Shown: one piece after another, positions 5,529 to 7,067 of the stretch | How positions within the stretch are numbered: the first letter of the stretch is position 1 | How the letters are laid out: each line of letters starts with the position of its first letter | Assembly: GCA_035517415.1 (NCBI GenBank) | Contig: DATIYW010000156.1 | Coordinates: 1 to 7,067, forward strand | DNA from: DATIYW01 sp035517415 | GTDB lineage: Bacteria; Acidobacteriota; Thermoanaerobaculia; Thermoanaerobaculales; Thermoanaerobaculaceae | Direction: 5' to 3' | DNA: 7,067 nt | Program-made: the position numbers and the translations under genes | Notes under the pieces: model-generated | Database searches by the model: none | What the model saw: only the letters and a program-made list of their open reading frames with translations | What the model was told of the DNA's origin: nothing

Positions 5529-6764
5529 ATGAATCGGGAAGGATCGGAAAGCGGGTCGGTCGTCGGGTTGGACGCCGGAGTCGGAGGGGCGGGGCCGGAC
5601 GGGATGCCCCCGCGCCGGCGGCGCTGGCCGTGGGTGCTCGGCCTCGGCGTCGCCGCCCTCGCGGCGCTGCTCTCGCGCCGCATGCTCGGGCAGGCGGACG
5701 CGGCGAGGGCGGGGCGTGCGCCCGCGGCACGCGCCGTGCCGGTGGTGGGCGCCACCGCCAGGACCGGCGACCTCGGCGTGTACCAGTCCGGCCTCGGCAC
5801 CGTGACGCCGGTGCGGACCGTGACGGTGCGCAGCCGGGTCGACGGCGCGCTCGACAGCGTCGCCTACCGCGAGGGGCAGTTCGTCCGCGAGGGCGAGCTG
5901 CTGGCGCAGATCGACCCGCGCCCGTTCGAGGTCCAGCTCCACCAGGCGGAGGGGCAGCTGGCGAAGGACGAGGCCGCCCTCAAGAACGCCAAGGTCGACC
6001 TCGAGCGCTACAAGGTCCTGATCGCCCAGGACTCGATCCCGCGCCAGCAGCTCGACACCCAGGTCGCGACGGTCGACCAGACCGAGGCCGCGATCAAGAG
6101 CGACCAGGCGCAGGTCGAGAGCGCGAAGCTGAACCTGACGTACTCGCGGATCACGGCGCCGGTCTCCGGCGTGGTCGGGCTCCGCCTCGTCGATCCCGGC
6201 AACATCGTCCACGCCAGCGACACCGGCGGGCTCGTGGTGATCACCCAGCTGCAGCCGATCTCGGTCGTGTTCACGATCGCCGCCGACCACCTCCAGGAGG
6301 TGCTGCAGCACCGCAAGGCGGGGCAGGACCTCGTGGTCGAGGCGTGGGACCGCGACCTCCAGCGCAAGCTGGCGACCGGCACGCTGCTCGCGATCGACAA
6401 CCAGATCGACCAGACCACCGGCACGGTGCGGATCAAGGCGATGTTCCAGAACTCCGACGCGGAGCTCTACCCCAACGAGTTCGTCAACGCCCGCCTGCTC
6501 GTCGACACCCTGCGCCAGACCACGATCGTGCCGACCGCGGCGATCCAGCGCAGCCCGCAGTCCACCTACGTCTACCTCGTCAAGCCCGACTCCACGGTCG
6601 AGATGCGCAACGTCGACCTGCTGCTGACCGAGGGCGACGACAGCGCCGTCGGCAAGGGCATCGCCGCCGGCGACGTGGTGGTCGTGGACGGCGTCGACAA
6701 GCTCCAGCCCGGCACGCTCGTCGCGCTCTCGCACGCCGGGGCGCCGCGGCAGAAGAGCTCATGA
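5529..6764 (+). CDS. mdtA: MdtA-like RND efflux membrane fusion protein (periplasmic adaptor)
   Basis: The 411-residue protein is close to the usual MdtA length. It links an inner-membrane RND pump to an outer-membrane channel across the periplasm. A short cytoplasmic tail ending in RRRRW leads into one hydrophobic anchor (about 34-49). A beta-barrel/lipoyl half-motif follows (VRSRVDGAL, 100-108; LLAQIDPRPF, 124-133), then an alpha-helical hairpin rich in Gln, Ala, Lys and Asp (about 135-205). The second lipoyl half comes next (SRITAPVSGVVG, 206-217), then VVEAWDRD (269-276) and NQIDQTTGTVRIKA (291-304). These agree closely with E. coli MdtA as I recall it. The ATG at 5529 is chosen because GGAGG (5516-5520) lies eight bases upstream; an ATG at 5460 lacks this and would only add a low-complexity 23 residues. 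It overlaps the pump gene by ATGA. Substrates cannot be read from sequence; MdtABC homologues export bile salts, novobiocin and other compounds. Confidence 0.93.
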   Translation: MNREGSESGSVVGLDAGVGGAGPDGMPPRRRRWPWVLGLGVAALAALLSRRMLGQADAARAGRAPAARAVPVVGATARTGDLGVYQSGLGTVTPVRTVTVRSRVDGALDSVAYREGQFVREGELLAQIDPRPFEVQLHQAEGQLAKDEAALKNAKVDLERYKVLIAQDSIPRQQLDTQVATVDQTEAAIKSDQAQVESAKLNLTYSRITAPVSGVVGLRLVDPGNIVHASDTGGLVVITQLQPISVVFTIAADHLQEVLQHRKAGQDLVVEAWDRDLQRKLATGTLLAIDNQIDQTTGTVRIKAMFQNSDAELYPNEFVNARLLVDTLRQTTIVPTAAIQRSPQSTYVYLVKPDSTVEMRNVDLLLTEGDDSAVGKGIAAGDVVVVDGVDKLQPGTLVALSHAGAPRQKSS

Positions 6765-7067
6765 ACCCGTCCCGGCCGTTCATCCTCCGGCCGATCGCCA
6801 CCTCGCTGCTGATGGCCGGCATCCTGATCGCGGGCGCGATCGGGTTCAAGCAGCTCCCGGTCTCGGCGCTGCCGCAGGTCGACTACCCGACGATCCAGAT
6901 CGTCACGTTCTACCCGGGAGCCAGCCCGGAAGTGATGGCCTCCGCCGTGACGGCGCCGCTGGAGCGCCAGTTCGGGCAGATGCCGGGATTGAACCAGATG
7001 ACGTCGGCGAGTTCGGCCGGCGCTTCGGTGATCACGCTGCAGTTCAGTCTCAGCCTCAGCCTCGACG
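6761..7067 (+). CDS. mdtB: MdtB-like RND efflux pump, N-terminal 102 residues, cut by window edge
   Basis: The frame starts at ATG 6761, overlapping the mdtA-like stop (TGA 6762-6764), and runs open to the window end. The first transmembrane helix is about 12-29, preceded by FILRPIATS (7-15), the usual RND opening. Next comes the conserved porter-domain start QLPVSALPQVDYPTIQIV (31-48), then YPGASPEVMASAVTAPLERQ (51-70), SASSAGASVITLQF (82-95). The VDYPTIQ and PLERQFGQM wording resembles MdtB more than MdtC. Full RND pumps have about 1000-1050 residues, so about nine tenths of the protein lies beyond the window. It is the proton-driven inner-membrane transporter that works with the adaptor encoded just upstream. 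A weak AGAAGAG precedes the start, so translation probably depends on coupling. In E. coli MdtB works as a heterotrimer with MdtC, whose gene would be expected next. Confidence 0.92.
   Translation, partial: MNPSRPFILRPIATSLLMAGILIAGAIGFKQLPVSALPQVDYPTIQIVTFYPGASPEVMASAVTAPLERQFGQMPGLNQMTSASSAGASVITLQFSLSLSLD

Noticed and set aside
5436..6734. Minus-strand open frame of about 430 codons opposite mdtA
   Set aside because: Antisense to a well-conserved adaptor; product is a typical Asp/Val/Leu/Arg-rich mirror of GC-rich coding DNA.

Overview
The window is very GC-rich throughout (by eye about 70% or more) and densely coded. An MdtABC-type tripartite efflux system and a probable lipoprotein L,D-transpeptidase both imply an outer membrane, so the source is most likely a high-GC Gram-negative bacterium. 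Myxococcota/'Deltaproteobacteria', Acidobacteriota, Gemmatimonadota and Rokubacteria-like lineages would all fit. The sequence alone does not decide among them, and no mobile element, RNA gene or CRISPR array was seen.

Layout, left to right. (1) 1-622, minus strand: a YafK-like YkuD-fold L,D-transpeptidase/peptidoglycan enzyme, probably a lipoprotein, cut at its C-terminus by the window edge. (2) 623-807: an intergenic gap with a bulged GC hairpin just past the trehalose genes and an 8-bp inverted repeat in front of the transpeptidase gene. (3) 808-5005, minus strand, transcribed from right to left: a three-gene trehalose operon. It holds a fused trehalose-6-phosphate synthase/phosphatase (OtsA-OtsB), a DUF5752-like protein of unknown function, and a TreT-type trehalose glycosyltransferring synthase. 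Both junctions are 4-base stop/start overlaps (ATGA and GTGA). (4) 5006-5528: a divergent control region of about 520 bp with several dyad-symmetric elements and no convincing gene. (5) 5529-7067, plus strand: mdtA-like membrane fusion protein and the first 102 codons of an mdtB-like RND pump, again joined by an ATGA overlap.

Functionally, the left operon encodes two independent trehalose routes. OtsAB makes trehalose from UDP-glucose and glucose-6-phosphate through a phosphorylated intermediate. TreT makes it reversibly from NDP-glucose and glucose. An uncharacterised protein, visibly built from two copies of one domain, is translationally locked between them. This arrangement is the most interesting part of the window. 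The right operon begins a conserved multidrug/bile-salt type efflux system whose remaining pump subunit(s) should lie beyond the window.
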